Shown here in pieces: positions 51,023 through 57,991 of a stretch of 64,000 bases of DNA. The notes beneath the pieces were generated by a model. It saw only the letters and a list, made by a program, of their open reading frames with translations, ran no database searches and had not been told where the DNA came from. Positions within the stretch are counted from its first letter, which is position 1; each line of letters starts with the position of its first letter. The position numbers and the translations under genes were made by a program. The DNA comes from Bacteroidales bacterium 52_46 (GTDB lineage Bacteria > Bacteroidota > Bacteroidia > Bacteroidales > Muribaculaceae): contig MNQK01000002.1 in NCBI GenBank assembly GCA_001915385.1, positions 62,001-126,000 on the forward strand, read 5' to 3'.

Positions 51023-51736
51023 ATGCGTTTTACGGGGATAATACAGGGGGTTCTGAACCGGCTCGGCGAGGCGGTATTTCCCGCGGTGTGCGAATGCTGC
51101 GGGCGCTCGCTTGTGGACGGAGAGCGGCTGTTGTGTCTGCATTGCTTGTATGACATGCCCCGCACCGGCTATCACCGTGACAGTTTCAGCGAACTGCACA
51201 AGCGGCTGGCAGCGCCGGGGGTGCCTATTGAGCGGGCGGCGGCGATGTTCCACTATATCAAGGAGAGTCCGTACGCACGGCTGATACAGCATGCTAAATA
51301 TAACGGACGTCCGTCGATTGACCGTGAGCTTGCGCGAATGTTTGCCGCGGAACTTGCCGCAGAAGGTTTCTTCGGGGGGATTGACATGATATTGCCCATA
51401 CCGCTGCACTGGCGGAAAAGGTGGCGCCGCGGATTCAACCAAAGCGAGGAGATAGCGGAGGGCATCAGCGAAGTAACCGGTATAAAATGCGGCGACAATC
51501 TGAAAGCACTCCCCCACTCTACCCAGACGCGCAAGAATGCAGCGGAACGCGCGGCCAATATGGAGGGGAAGATTGTGGCCGTGCATGGTGAGGAACTTGC
51601 CGGGAAGCATGTGCTTGTGGTGGATGATGTGATTACCACGGGGGCGACTTTGCTTGCCGCGGCAAAGGCTATACAGGCCGGAGCAAACGGGGTGAAGGTC
51701 AGCGTGCTGACGCTTGCGGCGTCGAAGCGGGGGTAA
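51023..51736 (+). CDS. comF: ComF family phosphoribosyltransferase-like protein
   Basis: A 237-residue protein with an N-terminal zinc-finger-like Cys set (CECCGRSL, LLCLHCLYDM) and a C-terminal type I phosphoribosyltransferase fold (MILPIPLHWRKRWRRGFNQSEEIAEGI, HVLVVDDVITTGATLLAAAKAI). ComF-like proteins take part in DNA uptake or processing in some bacteria; the role here is not proven. The ATG at 51023 is chosen, although a GTG at 51017 overlapping the recX stop would add two codons. Confidence 0.88.
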   Translation: MRFTGIIQGVLNRLGEAVFPAVCECCGRSLVDGERLLCLHCLYDMPRTGYHRDSFSELHKRLAAPGVPIERAAAMFHYIKESPYARLIQHAKYNGRPSIDRELARMFAAELAAEGFFGGIDMILPIPLHWRKRWRRGFNQSEEIAEGISEVTGIKCGDNLKALPHSTQTRKNAAERAANMEGKIVAVHGEELAGKHVLVVDDVITTGATLLAAAKAIQAGANGVKVSVLTLAASKRG

Positions 51737-51749
51737 GGGCTGTCAAGCC

Positions 51750-51815
51750 CGGGATAAATCGAGATTAATCGGGACTAATCGGGATTGCTCAGGATTAATC
51801 TTGATTTATCGGGAA
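51750..51815. repeat. 10-bp GGATTAATCG-type repeat tract
   Basis: Six to seven degenerate units (GGATAAATCG, AGATTAATCG, GGACTAATCG, GGATTGCTCA, GGATTAATCT, TGATTTATCG) with a 10-bp period lie between convergent comF and murI. Confidence 0.88.
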
Positions 51816-51826
51816 AATAGCGGTTG

Positions 51827-52666
51827 TCAGCCGAGGAGGATATGCTCGGCTTTTATGTCGGTTGAGAGGAAGACGGAGGCCATAGCGCTGAAGCGATCGG
51901 CGCTTTCGGTTGTGAGGTAGCGGCAGCCGGCGTTGCGGGAGAGGCGGCGTTCCATTTCGGGATGGCGGCGGAGATAGTCGGCAAGAGAGGCGCCTGTAAT
52001 CTCACCCTGCAGGACGAGGGAGACGCCGCGCGGTATGTATTTGCGGATTTTGCCGAGAAGGAGGGGATAATGGGTGCAACCGAGTATGACAGTGTCAATC
52101 AGCGGGTCGGCGTCGAAAAGGCGTTCGATTTCCTGCTTCACGAAGTAATTGGCTCCGGGACTCTCGGACTCACGGTTTTCGACAAGAGGGACCCACATCG
52201 GGCAGGCGTGGCCCGTCACGGCGTAATCCGGATAGAGTTTGGCTACCTCCATGTCGTAGGAACGACTGGCTATCGTGCCGGGGGTACCGAATACGCCTAT
52301 ATGGCCGGAACGGCTTATTTCGCCGAGTTTTTCGACCGTCGGACGGATTACACCGAGTACGCGGCGCGTGGGGTCGGCCATAGCGGGGAGGTCGTTCTGC
52401 TGAATTGTGCGCAATGCCTTTGCGGAAGCGGTATTGCAACCGAGGATTACCAGGGGGCATCCCTGTCCGAAAAGATATTGCACCGCCTCGAGAGTGAAGC
52501 GGTAGACAATCTCGAAAGAACGGACGCCGTAGGGCGCGCGGGCGTTGTCGCCAAGATATATGTAGTCATATTGCGGAAGAGCGGCGCGCAATCCCTCTAA
52601 AATGGTAAGGCCGCCATAGCCCGAGTCAAACACTCCGATAGCTCCCGATACAAGTTTATTTTCCAT
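51827..52666 (-). CDS. murI: Glutamate racemase
   Basis: A 279-residue enzyme that makes D-glutamate for peptidoglycan. The two catalytic cysteines lie in VILGCNTASAKAL and VILGCTHYPLLLGK. The N-terminal FDSGYGGLTILEGL and GDNARAPYG motifs are also conserved. It is convergent with comF and divergent from nothing close; the YhcG gene lies upstream in the same direction. Confidence 0.95.
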   Translation of the reverse strand: MENKLVSGAIGVFDSGYGGLTILEGLRAALPQYDYIYLGDNARAPYGVRSFEIVYRFTLEAVQYLFGQGCPLVILGCNTASAKALRTIQQNDLPAMADPTRRVLGVIRPTVEKLGEISRSGHIGVFGTPGTIASRSYDMEVAKLYPDYAVTGHACPMWVPLVENRESESPGANYFVKQEIERLFDADPLIDTVILGCTHYPLLLGKIRKYIPRGVSLVLQGEITGASLADYLRRHPEMERRLSRNAGCRYLTTESADRFSAMASVFLSTDIKAEHILLG

Positions 52667-52734
52667 CTATTGACAATAACTTAAGCACCATTATTTACGG
52701 TAAAGTTAAGAAATTATATCTTTCAACGATATTT

Positions 52735-53880
52735 TTACAAATTATTTTCTCCGTTTTTATCCATTTCAATTTCGATATCCTCAATCTGCGGAAGGGATGA
52801 TGCGACATCGGCAAACAGTTTTTCGGTCTCATACTGAGCTATTCCCATAGGTTGTGTTATACCCCGCAATGCGAATCGCGCCTTTTTATCACTTTTGGTT
52901 CTGCACAGCAACAAACCTATCGTAGGTTTATCTTCGGGCGATTTGACATATTCATCAACCGCCGAAATATAAAAATTAAGTTTGCTGACAAATTCAGGGA
53001 TAAACTCCACTACCTTTAGCTCCACCACAACATAACAGTGCAGCTTCAAATGATACATGAGCAAATCAATATAATAATCATCTCCATCGACCGAGACATG
53101 ATACTGCCGTCCGACAAAAGCAAATCCGCGACCCATTTCCAGCAGGAAATCAGTCACTTTGGCCGCAAGCGATTTTTCTATTTCAAGTTCATTCTGCAAA
53201 GCTACCGTTCCTATAAAACTGAAGCTATACGGATCCTTGAACGCATATTTCGCAAGATCAGACTGAAACGGAGGTAACGCATGTTCGAAATTGCTGACAG
53301 CTTTACCTTTGGCATCAATATACCTATTGGCTACCTGCGACATCATGACATCGCGACTCCACCCGTTTGCAGCGGTTTCGAGAATATAAAAGGCCCTTGC
53401 AACGTCATCCTTGACTTTTGACATCAACGATATATGATGATACCACGATACTTGTGCAAGCGGCACTTGCACAAATCCGTCAGCATCAATATGCAGATTG
53501 GCGCGCAACAACGGGTCAACAGGCATATTGTCAAATTGTGCAAGCGGTACTTGCACTATGGGATAATGGGGGTAGGTTTTCGCAAACGCCCTCATATTCT
53601 TTAAATTACGCACTGAATAGCCCCGGTCATCAGGGAAACGGCGTGAAAGATCGGCTGAAAGACGATCAATAACCTGTGCGCCCCACCCCAATTCCTTTTG
53701 TTTTTCAAGAATATCATGTCCGATAGTCCAATAAAGGGATAGCATCTCAGCGTTTACACCCATCACTGCATTGAATTTTCTTTTTTCAATAAGTGTTTCA
53801 AGTTCTTTACGCCAATTTTCATATTCACCCTGAATATCAGAAAAATCTTTTTCGGGAATCAATCTGTCGTTCATAAGCAT
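52735..53880 (-). CDS. YhcG-type PDDEXK nuclease-like protein (DUF1016) with in-frame insertion
   Basis: A 381-residue protein. The N-terminal DUF1016 helical domain (LYWTIGHDILEKQKELGWGAQVIDRLSADLSRRFPD) is followed by ISWYHH-like and ENGWSR-like motifs (VSWYHHISL, NGWSRDVMMSQ). The C-terminal PDDEXK-like part has FVGRQYHVSVDGDDYYIDLLMYHLKLHCYVVVELKV, with Asp and Glu-x-Lys in the expected order. An extra 28 residues between two copies of VQVPLAQ interrupt the usual VQ-LAQ-WYHH region. The gene is AT-rich compared with neighbours. An alternative ATG lies at 53874. The role is unknown; members are linked to mobile or defence contexts. Confidence 0.85.
   Translation of the reverse strand: MLMNDRLIPEKDFSDIQGEYENWRKELETLIEKRKFNAVMGVNAEMLSLYWTIGHDILEKQKELGWGAQVIDRLSADLSRRFPDDRGYSVRNLKNMRAFAKTYPHYPIVQVPLAQFDNMPVDPLLRANLHIDADGFVQVPLAQVSWYHHISLMSKVKDDVARAFYILETAANGWSRDVMMSQVANRYIDAKGKAVSNFEHALPPFQSDLAKYAFKDPYSFSFIGTVALQNELEIEKSLAAKVTDFLLEMGRGFAFVGRQYHVSVDGDDYYIDLLMYHLKLHCYVVVELKVVEFIPEFVSKLNFYISAVDEYVKSPEDKPTIGLLLCRTKSDKKARFALRGITQPMGIAQYETEKLFADVASSLPQIEDIEIEMDKNGENNL
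53452..53556 (-). repeat. Direct 21-bp repeats bounding an in-frame insertion
   Basis: TTGTGCAAGCGGYACTTGCAC occurs at 53452-53472 and 53536-53556 with one mismatch, exactly 84 bp apart. Each copy is itself a TGCAAG/CTTGCA inverted repeat. Confidence 0.9.
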
Positions 53881-53905
53881 TAAGCTTTTTATTGGTTATC
53901 AATCA

Positions 53906-53934
53906 CAAAGTTAATCGAATATATCTAATTTCAA
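53906..53934 (-). promoter_or_regulatory. Promoter of the YhcG-type gene
   Basis: Minus-strand TTG (53932-53934), an 18-bp spacer and TAACTTTG (53906-53913), 26 bp before the start. Confidence 0.6.
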
Positions 53935-53999
53935 CGAATGTTGCAAACCTGTTTTTCAGGTTTTCCGTTGATTTGGTTGAAATTTACGGTTATATTATT

Positions 54000-54007
54000 T
54001 AATTTTG
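54000..54007 (+). promoter_or_regulatory. Promoter -7 box for trpS
   Basis: TAATTTTG lies about 20 bp before the start codon; a weak GTTG element is 20 bp upstream. Confidence 0.55.
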
Positions 54008-54028
54008 TGGCAAGAAAAATAAATGAAT

Positions 54029-55114
54029 ATGGAAAAAATAATTCTCACCGGCGACCGTCCCACCGGTAAACTGCATCTGGGACATTATGTAGGCTCGTTG
54101 CGACGTCGTGTCGAGCTTCAGAATTCAGGGGAGTTTGACAAGATATATGTCATGATTGCCGATGCGCAGGCTCTCACCGACAATGCCGACAATCCCGAGA
54201 AGGTACGTCAGAATGTCATTGAGGTCGCTCTCGATTATCTCGCGGCAGGCATCGACCCTGAGAAAACGACAATCTTCATACAGTCGCAGGTGCCGGAACT
54301 GGCCGAACTGGCGTTCTATTACATGAACCTTGTGACGGTGTCGCGCGTGCAGCGTAACCCGACGGTAAAGACGGAAATCAAGATGCGCAATTTCGAGCAG
54401 TCGATTCCGGTAGGATTTTTCTGCTATCCGGTCAGCCAGGCGTCGGACATCACGGCGTTCCGCGCAACGACCGTGCCTGTGGGTGAGGACCAGGCTCCGA
54501 TGATTGAGCTTACCCGCGAAATCGTGAACCGCTTTAACAATATCTACGGCGAGACGCTCGTGGAGCCGGAAATAATGCTTCCCGACAATGAAGTGTGCAT
54601 GCGATTGCCGGGTACCGACGGCAAAGCGAAGATGTCGAAGTCGCTCGGCAACTGCATCTATCTGTCGGACACTGCAAAAGAGGTAGCGAAGAAGGTGAAG
54701 AGCATGTACACCGACCCGCTGCACCTCAATATCGAGGATCCGGGACATCTCGAGGGTAACTGCCCGTTCATATATCTCGACGCGTTCTCCACTCCGGAGC
54801 ATTTCGCGAAATACGCGCCGCAATATGCAAGCCTCGACGAGATGAAAGAGCACTATACACGCGGCGGACTGGGCGACGGTACTGTCAAGAAGTTGCTTAT
54901 CAATATCCTGGAGGAAACTCTGGCTCCGATACGTGAACGCCGCGCTCAGTTTGAGAATGACATTCCGATGGTGTACGATATACTCCACAAGGGTTCAATC
55001 AAAGCGCGCGAGGCTGCGGCCAAGACACTTGACGACGTGCGCAGCGCGATGCATATAAATTATTTCTCGGATACGGAACTGATTAAGGCGCAGTCGGAGA
55101 AATATAGGAAATAA
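54029..55114 (+). CDS. trpS: Tryptophan-tRNA ligase
   Basis: A 361-residue class I synthetase. The HIGH-type motif is HLGH (residues 16-19, in RPTGKLHLGHYVGSL) and the second signature is KMSKS (GKAKMSKSLGNC). PVGEDQAPMIELTREI is also typical. It charges tRNA-Trp. An upstream in-frame ATG at 54023 would add two residues; the second ATG matches the usual MEKIILTGDRPTG start. A strong terminator follows. Confidence 0.95.
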   Translation: MEKIILTGDRPTGKLHLGHYVGSLRRRVELQNSGEFDKIYVMIADAQALTDNADNPEKVRQNVIEVALDYLAAGIDPEKTTIFIQSQVPELAELAFYYMNLVTVSRVQRNPTVKTEIKMRNFEQSIPVGFFCYPVSQASDITAFRATTVPVGEDQAPMIELTREIVNRFNNIYGETLVEPEIMLPDNEVCMRLPGTDGKAKMSKSLGNCIYLSDTAKEVAKKVKSMYTDPLHLNIEDPGHLEGNCPFIYLDAFSTPEHFAKYAPQYASLDEMKEHYTRGGLGDGTVKKLLINILEETLAPIRERRAQFENDIPMVYDILHKGSIKAREAAAKTLDDVRSAMHINYFSDTELIKAQSEKYRK

Positions 55115-55136
55115 GAGGTTATAACGAGAGTATTAG

Positions 55137-55174
55137 GAGCTTCAGCGGCTGCGGTCGCTGAAGCTCTTTTTTTA
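55137..55174 (+). terminator. Intrinsic terminator of trpS
   Basis: GAGCTTCAGCG pairs with CGCTGAAGCTC over an 8-nt loop, followed by eight T. Confidence 0.95.
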
Positions 55175-55196
55175 TTCCGCTTACGCGTCATCACTC

Positions 55197-55257
55197 GGTA
55201 GGGTTAGTAAGGTTGATAAGGTCATTAAGGTCATTAAAGTCATTAGGGTCATTAGGG
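55197..55257. repeat. AAGGTCATT-type 9-bp repeat tract
   Basis: About six units (GTTAGTAAG, GTTGATAAG, GTCATTAAG, GTCATTAAA, GTCATTAGG, GTCATTAGG) with an exact 9-bp period, between the trpS terminator and the holin promoter. Confidence 0.88.
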
Positions 55258-55311
55258 AATTGAGTGGGAGATGGTGTATGAATTTGGCGCATTTTGATTT
55301 TGTGAGGGGTG

Positions 55312-55319
55312 TAATTTTG
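55312..55319 (+). promoter_or_regulatory. Promoter -7 box for the lysis-like cassette
   Basis: TAATTTTG lies 66 bp before the holin start. TTTG copies exist upstream but not at ideal spacing. Confidence 0.5.
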
Positions 55320-55384
55320 CGGTATATAAAATCAGCAGGAGCAATTATTAACCAATTATTAACCAATAAAATCGGAATGTGGTC

Positions 55385-55792
55385 ATGAAGGAATTTTTGA
55401 TGGAACATTTTTTTGAGCACGGGATGTGGATTGTGCTTACCTACGTGCTCGTTGTAGTGGCGATGGCCGTAGACCTGGTGACGGGGGTCAGGAAGTCGCG
55501 CAAGTCGGGGCACGCTATAAATTCACGCGGATATAAGCGTACGTGCCGTAAGGCGATGAATTATTTTCTGCCGATGATGTGTCTGTCGTGCATTGATGTT
55601 ATCGCTTCGGCGGTAGTGGGACTGCCGGTGCTGACGATGGTGTTCGGGGCGTACTGCGTGTTCTGCGAACTCAAGTCGGTAATGGAGACGACGCACGACA
55701 AGGAAGCGATACGCAACGATGTCAGGGAGCTACTTGAACTTGGCGGAAATATCGGGGAACTGAGGGAAATGATACGTAAACTTATAAAATAA
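55385..55792 (+). CDS. Phage-holin-family membrane protein
   Basis: A 135-residue protein starting MKEFLMEHFFEHG, with three membrane helices (about residues 12-32, 58-78 and 80-97), a basic loop after the first (GVRKSRKSGHAINSRGYKRTCRK) and a charged C-terminal helix. It resembles the phage holin 4 / toxin-secretion holin family. Holins form membrane pores that let endolysins reach the wall. A GTG at 55379 would add two residues. It begins a cassette with an amidase 6 bp downstream. Confidence 0.78.
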   Translation: MKEFLMEHFFEHGMWIVLTYVLVVVAMAVDLVTGVRKSRKSGHAINSRGYKRTCRKAMNYFLPMMCLSCIDVIASAVVGLPVLTMVFGAYCVFCELKSVMETTHDKEAIRNDVRELLELGGNIGELREMIRKLIK

Positions 55793-55798
55793 CCGGTC

Positions 55799-56209
55799 AT
55801 GAGAAAGATTGATGAGATAATAGTACATTGCAGCGCCACGCCGAGAGGGCGCGAGGTAAAAGCGGCGGATATTGACCGCTGGCACCGCGAGCGCGGGTTC
55901 AGATGCATCGGTTACCACTATGTGGTGGGACTTGACGGGAGGATTGAACGGGGACGGCCGGAAAGCGAAACGGGCGCACACTGCAAGGGACACAACGCGC
56001 GTTCGATAGGCGTATGCTACGTGGGCGGACTGTCGACTGACGGCAAGGTGGCGCTTGACACGCGCACCGATGAGCAGCGCGTGGCGCTCACGCAACTGAT
56101 TATGGAGCTTAAGGAGCGTTATACGGGAGCGAGGGTGTACGGTCACCGCGATTTCGCGAACAAGGAGTGCCCGTGCTTTGACGCGAGAAGGGAGTTCGGG
56201 AAGGTATAA
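55799..56209 (+). CDS. N-acetylmuramoyl-L-alanine amidase (Amidase_2, endolysin-like)
   Basis: A 136-residue single-domain amidase. Likely zinc ligands are His10 (IIVHCSAT), the His of AHCKGHNARSIGVCYVGG, and the His/Cys of VYGHRDFANKECPCFD. YHYVVGLDGRIERGRP is also typical of the N-acetylmuramoyl-L-alanine amidase family. It cuts the bond between the glycan and the peptide of peptidoglycan. There is no signal peptide, so, as with phage endolysins, export would need a holin, and the holin-like gene is directly upstream. Confidence 0.92.
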   Translation: MRKIDEIIVHCSATPRGREVKAADIDRWHRERGFRCIGYHYVVGLDGRIERGRPESETGAHCKGHNARSIGVCYVGGLSTDGKVALDTRTDEQRVALTQLIMELKERYTGARVYGHRDFANKECPCFDARREFGKV

Positions 56210-56253
56210 GTCGGACGAGTCAGACCGGTCGGACATGTCGGACAGGTCTGACT
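56210..56253. repeat. GTCGGAC-type 9-bp repeat tract within the lysis-like cassette
   Basis: Five units (TCGGACGAG, TCAGACCGG, TCGGACATG, TCGGACAGG, TCTGAC) with a 9-bp period, beginning at the amidase stop codon. Confidence 0.88.
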
Positions 56254-56289
56254 TTACGGGGTGGTAACGGATATTTTGGAGGATTAGTT

Positions 56290-56742
56290 ATGAGATGGAT
56301 TTTGATTGGATTAAGTGCGGGGACATGTCTTTTTGGTGCTATTGGTTGCAGGGCGAAGCATCAGGCCGCGGAGTCGGCAAATGTGGATATGAAAGATGAG
56401 GCTTCGATTCGGTTGGAAAGAAATGTCAGCTTTGACGCAATGCTGGAGCGGATTGACAATATAGTAGTTGAACGGCCGGAGATTGTGGTACATGACGGCG
56501 AGACGGGGACAACAGTCACGGTAAGAGGTGAACGGATGGCAAGGGAGAGGCGGGAAAATGCCGTGACGGAGCAGACGGAGCACTGCAAAGCCGACAGCAC
56601 TACAGCCGGCATCCTGCATGCCGCCTCCGAGAGCAGTAGCAAGACGGAGGGGAAAGGCGGAACGGGCATGTGGTATATACCGGTTGTGGTGATTGCAGTG
56701 TGGGTTCTGACATGGCTGAAAAAATCGGGATGTAATTGGTAA
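56290..56742 (+). CDS. Lipoprotein with C-terminal membrane anchor (candidate unimolecular spanin)
   Basis: A 150-residue protein. It begins with a lipoprotein signal ending at Cys20 (CLFGAIGC). The middle (about residues 25-120) is polar, charged and helical, and the C-terminus has one strong membrane helix (MWYIPVVVIAVWVLTWLKK, about 126-144) with a basic end. This layout, an outer-membrane lipid anchor plus an inner-membrane anchor, matches the u-spanins of some phages, which fuse the two membranes at the last step of lysis. It follows the holin and amidase genes. No sequence relationship to known spanins is claimed; the call rests on topology and context. Confidence 0.55.
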   Translation: MRWILIGLSAGTCLFGAIGCRAKHQAAESANVDMKDEASIRLERNVSFDAMLERIDNIVVERPEIVVHDGETGTTVTVRGERMARERRENAVTEQTEHCKADSTTAGILHAASESSSKTEGKGGTGMWYIPVVVIAVWVLTWLKKSGCNW

Positions 56743-56781
56743 AAAATGTGTATTATTAAATAAAATTGCAAAATAATGTCT

Positions 56782-56789
56782 TAACTTTG
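56782..56789 (+). promoter_or_regulatory. Promoter -7 box for the YitT gene
   Basis: TAACTTTG ends at the upstream GTG (56789-56791), which favours ATG 56816 as the real start. Confidence 0.6.
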
Positions 56790-56815
56790 TGATAGACTTT
56801 ATTAATCTGTATCAG

Positions 56816-57826
56816 ATGAAACTGAACAATCACAAAATATGGGTCGGGGCCAAGGATTATTTCTTCATTGTCTTTGGCATATTGCTTTACGGTCTTGGGT
56901 TTTCGGCTTTCATAGCGCCGTTCGGGGTCATTACCGGGGGTATGGCCGGTGCGGGCCAGGTGGTATTCTATGCCACGGAAAAGATTTTCGGCTTCGGTGT
57001 GCCGGTGGCAGTGACAATGTATGTGCTGAATATTCTGCTTCTTGCAATCGCTTATCGCATTGTAGGCAAGACATTCGTAATCAGGACAATATTCGGAGTG
57101 ACGGTAGTATCGATAGCAATCGGTGTGCTTATGCCGCTGTTTCCAGAGCCGTTGCTCAAGGGAGAGACGTTCATGAGCATCATTATCGGTTCGATGATGT
57201 GCGGCATCGGTCTGGGGCTTGCGTTCGTGCACAACGGGTCGACGGGCGGCACGGATATTGTCGCCGCAATAATGGCGAAGAAGACCAATGTGTCGGTGGG
57301 ACGCACGATGCAGTATTGCGATTTCTGCATCATATCGTCGTCACTGCTGATATTCGGTCTTGACGAAGGTATCGAGCGACTGGTCTACGGCTTTGTAGTA
57401 CTCCTTGTGGTGTCGCTCATGGCCGACCAGACCATCAATACCAACCGCCAGGCAGTACAGTTCATCATATTCTCGCCCCACCACTGGGAGGAAATTGCCA
57501 CCGCCATCAACAACGACGCCCACCGCGGCTGCACGGTGCTCAACGGCATGGGCTGGTACAGCAAGCAGGATGTGAAGGTACTGCTTGTGATGTGCCGCAA
57601 GATTGAGTCGGTGACAATACACCGCATCATAAAGTCAATCGACAAGGACGCATTCATCACGCAGGCCAACGTCAACGGCGTATACGGTCAGGGATTCGAC
57701 GAATTCAAGCTCAAGATGCCGAAACCGAAACATAACCGCAACGCCCAGGATACGGCATCACCACGCGCAATGCCCGACTACGGCGACAGGACAACGCACT
57801 CCGGCCACCCGGAAAAGCTGAGCTAA
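56816..57826 (+). CDS. YitT family membrane protein (DUF2179)
   Basis: A 336-residue protein. Five or six membrane helices fill residues about 15-215 (DYFFIVFGILLYGLGFSAFIAPFGVITGGMAGAGQVVFYATEKI, LGLAFVHNGSTGGTDIVAAIMAKKTNVSVGR). The C-terminal soluble domain (about 220-300) is the DUF2179 fold (TAINNDAHRGCTVLNGMGWYSKQDVKVLLVMCRK). Transport or sensing roles are suspected for the family but unproven. It has its own -7 box. Confidence 0.92.
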   Translation: MKLNNHKIWVGAKDYFFIVFGILLYGLGFSAFIAPFGVITGGMAGAGQVVFYATEKIFGFGVPVAVTMYVLNILLLAIAYRIVGKTFVIRTIFGVTVVSIAIGVLMPLFPEPLLKGETFMSIIIGSMMCGIGLGLAFVHNGSTGGTDIVAAIMAKKTNVSVGRTMQYCDFCIISSSLLIFGLDEGIERLVYGFVVLLVVSLMADQTINTNRQAVQFIIFSPHHWEEIATAINNDAHRGCTVLNGMGWYSKQDVKVLLVMCRKIESVTIHRIIKSIDKDAFITQANVNGVYGQGFDEFKLKMPKPKHNRNAQDTASPRAMPDYGDRTTHSGHPEKLS

Positions 57827-57861
57827 CTCAGGAAACCAATAGAGTGTCTAACATGACAGGA

Positions 57862-57941
57862 CGGGCAATCGGGAAACAGGGTGCATTGCGTTTTTACATT
57901 CAATACCTATATGAGCAGCATACTGTTTTCCGATTGCCTCG
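57862..57941. terminator. Possible shared terminator structure between convergent YitT and LRR genes
   Basis: CGGGCAATCGGGAAACAG on the left pairs imperfectly with CTGTTTTCCGATTGCCTCG on the right across a loop of about 40 nt; GTTTTG follows. Confidence 0.4.
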
Positions 57942-57991
57942 TTTTGACTGCGGGGGAGTGGAATTTTCACACTACGGCCTCTGAGAGGGGA

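Noticed and set aside
55385..56742. Prophage remnant
   Set aside because: No integrase, attachment repeats, capsid or tail genes were seen; only the lysis-like genes are present, so a stand-alone cassette is preferred.
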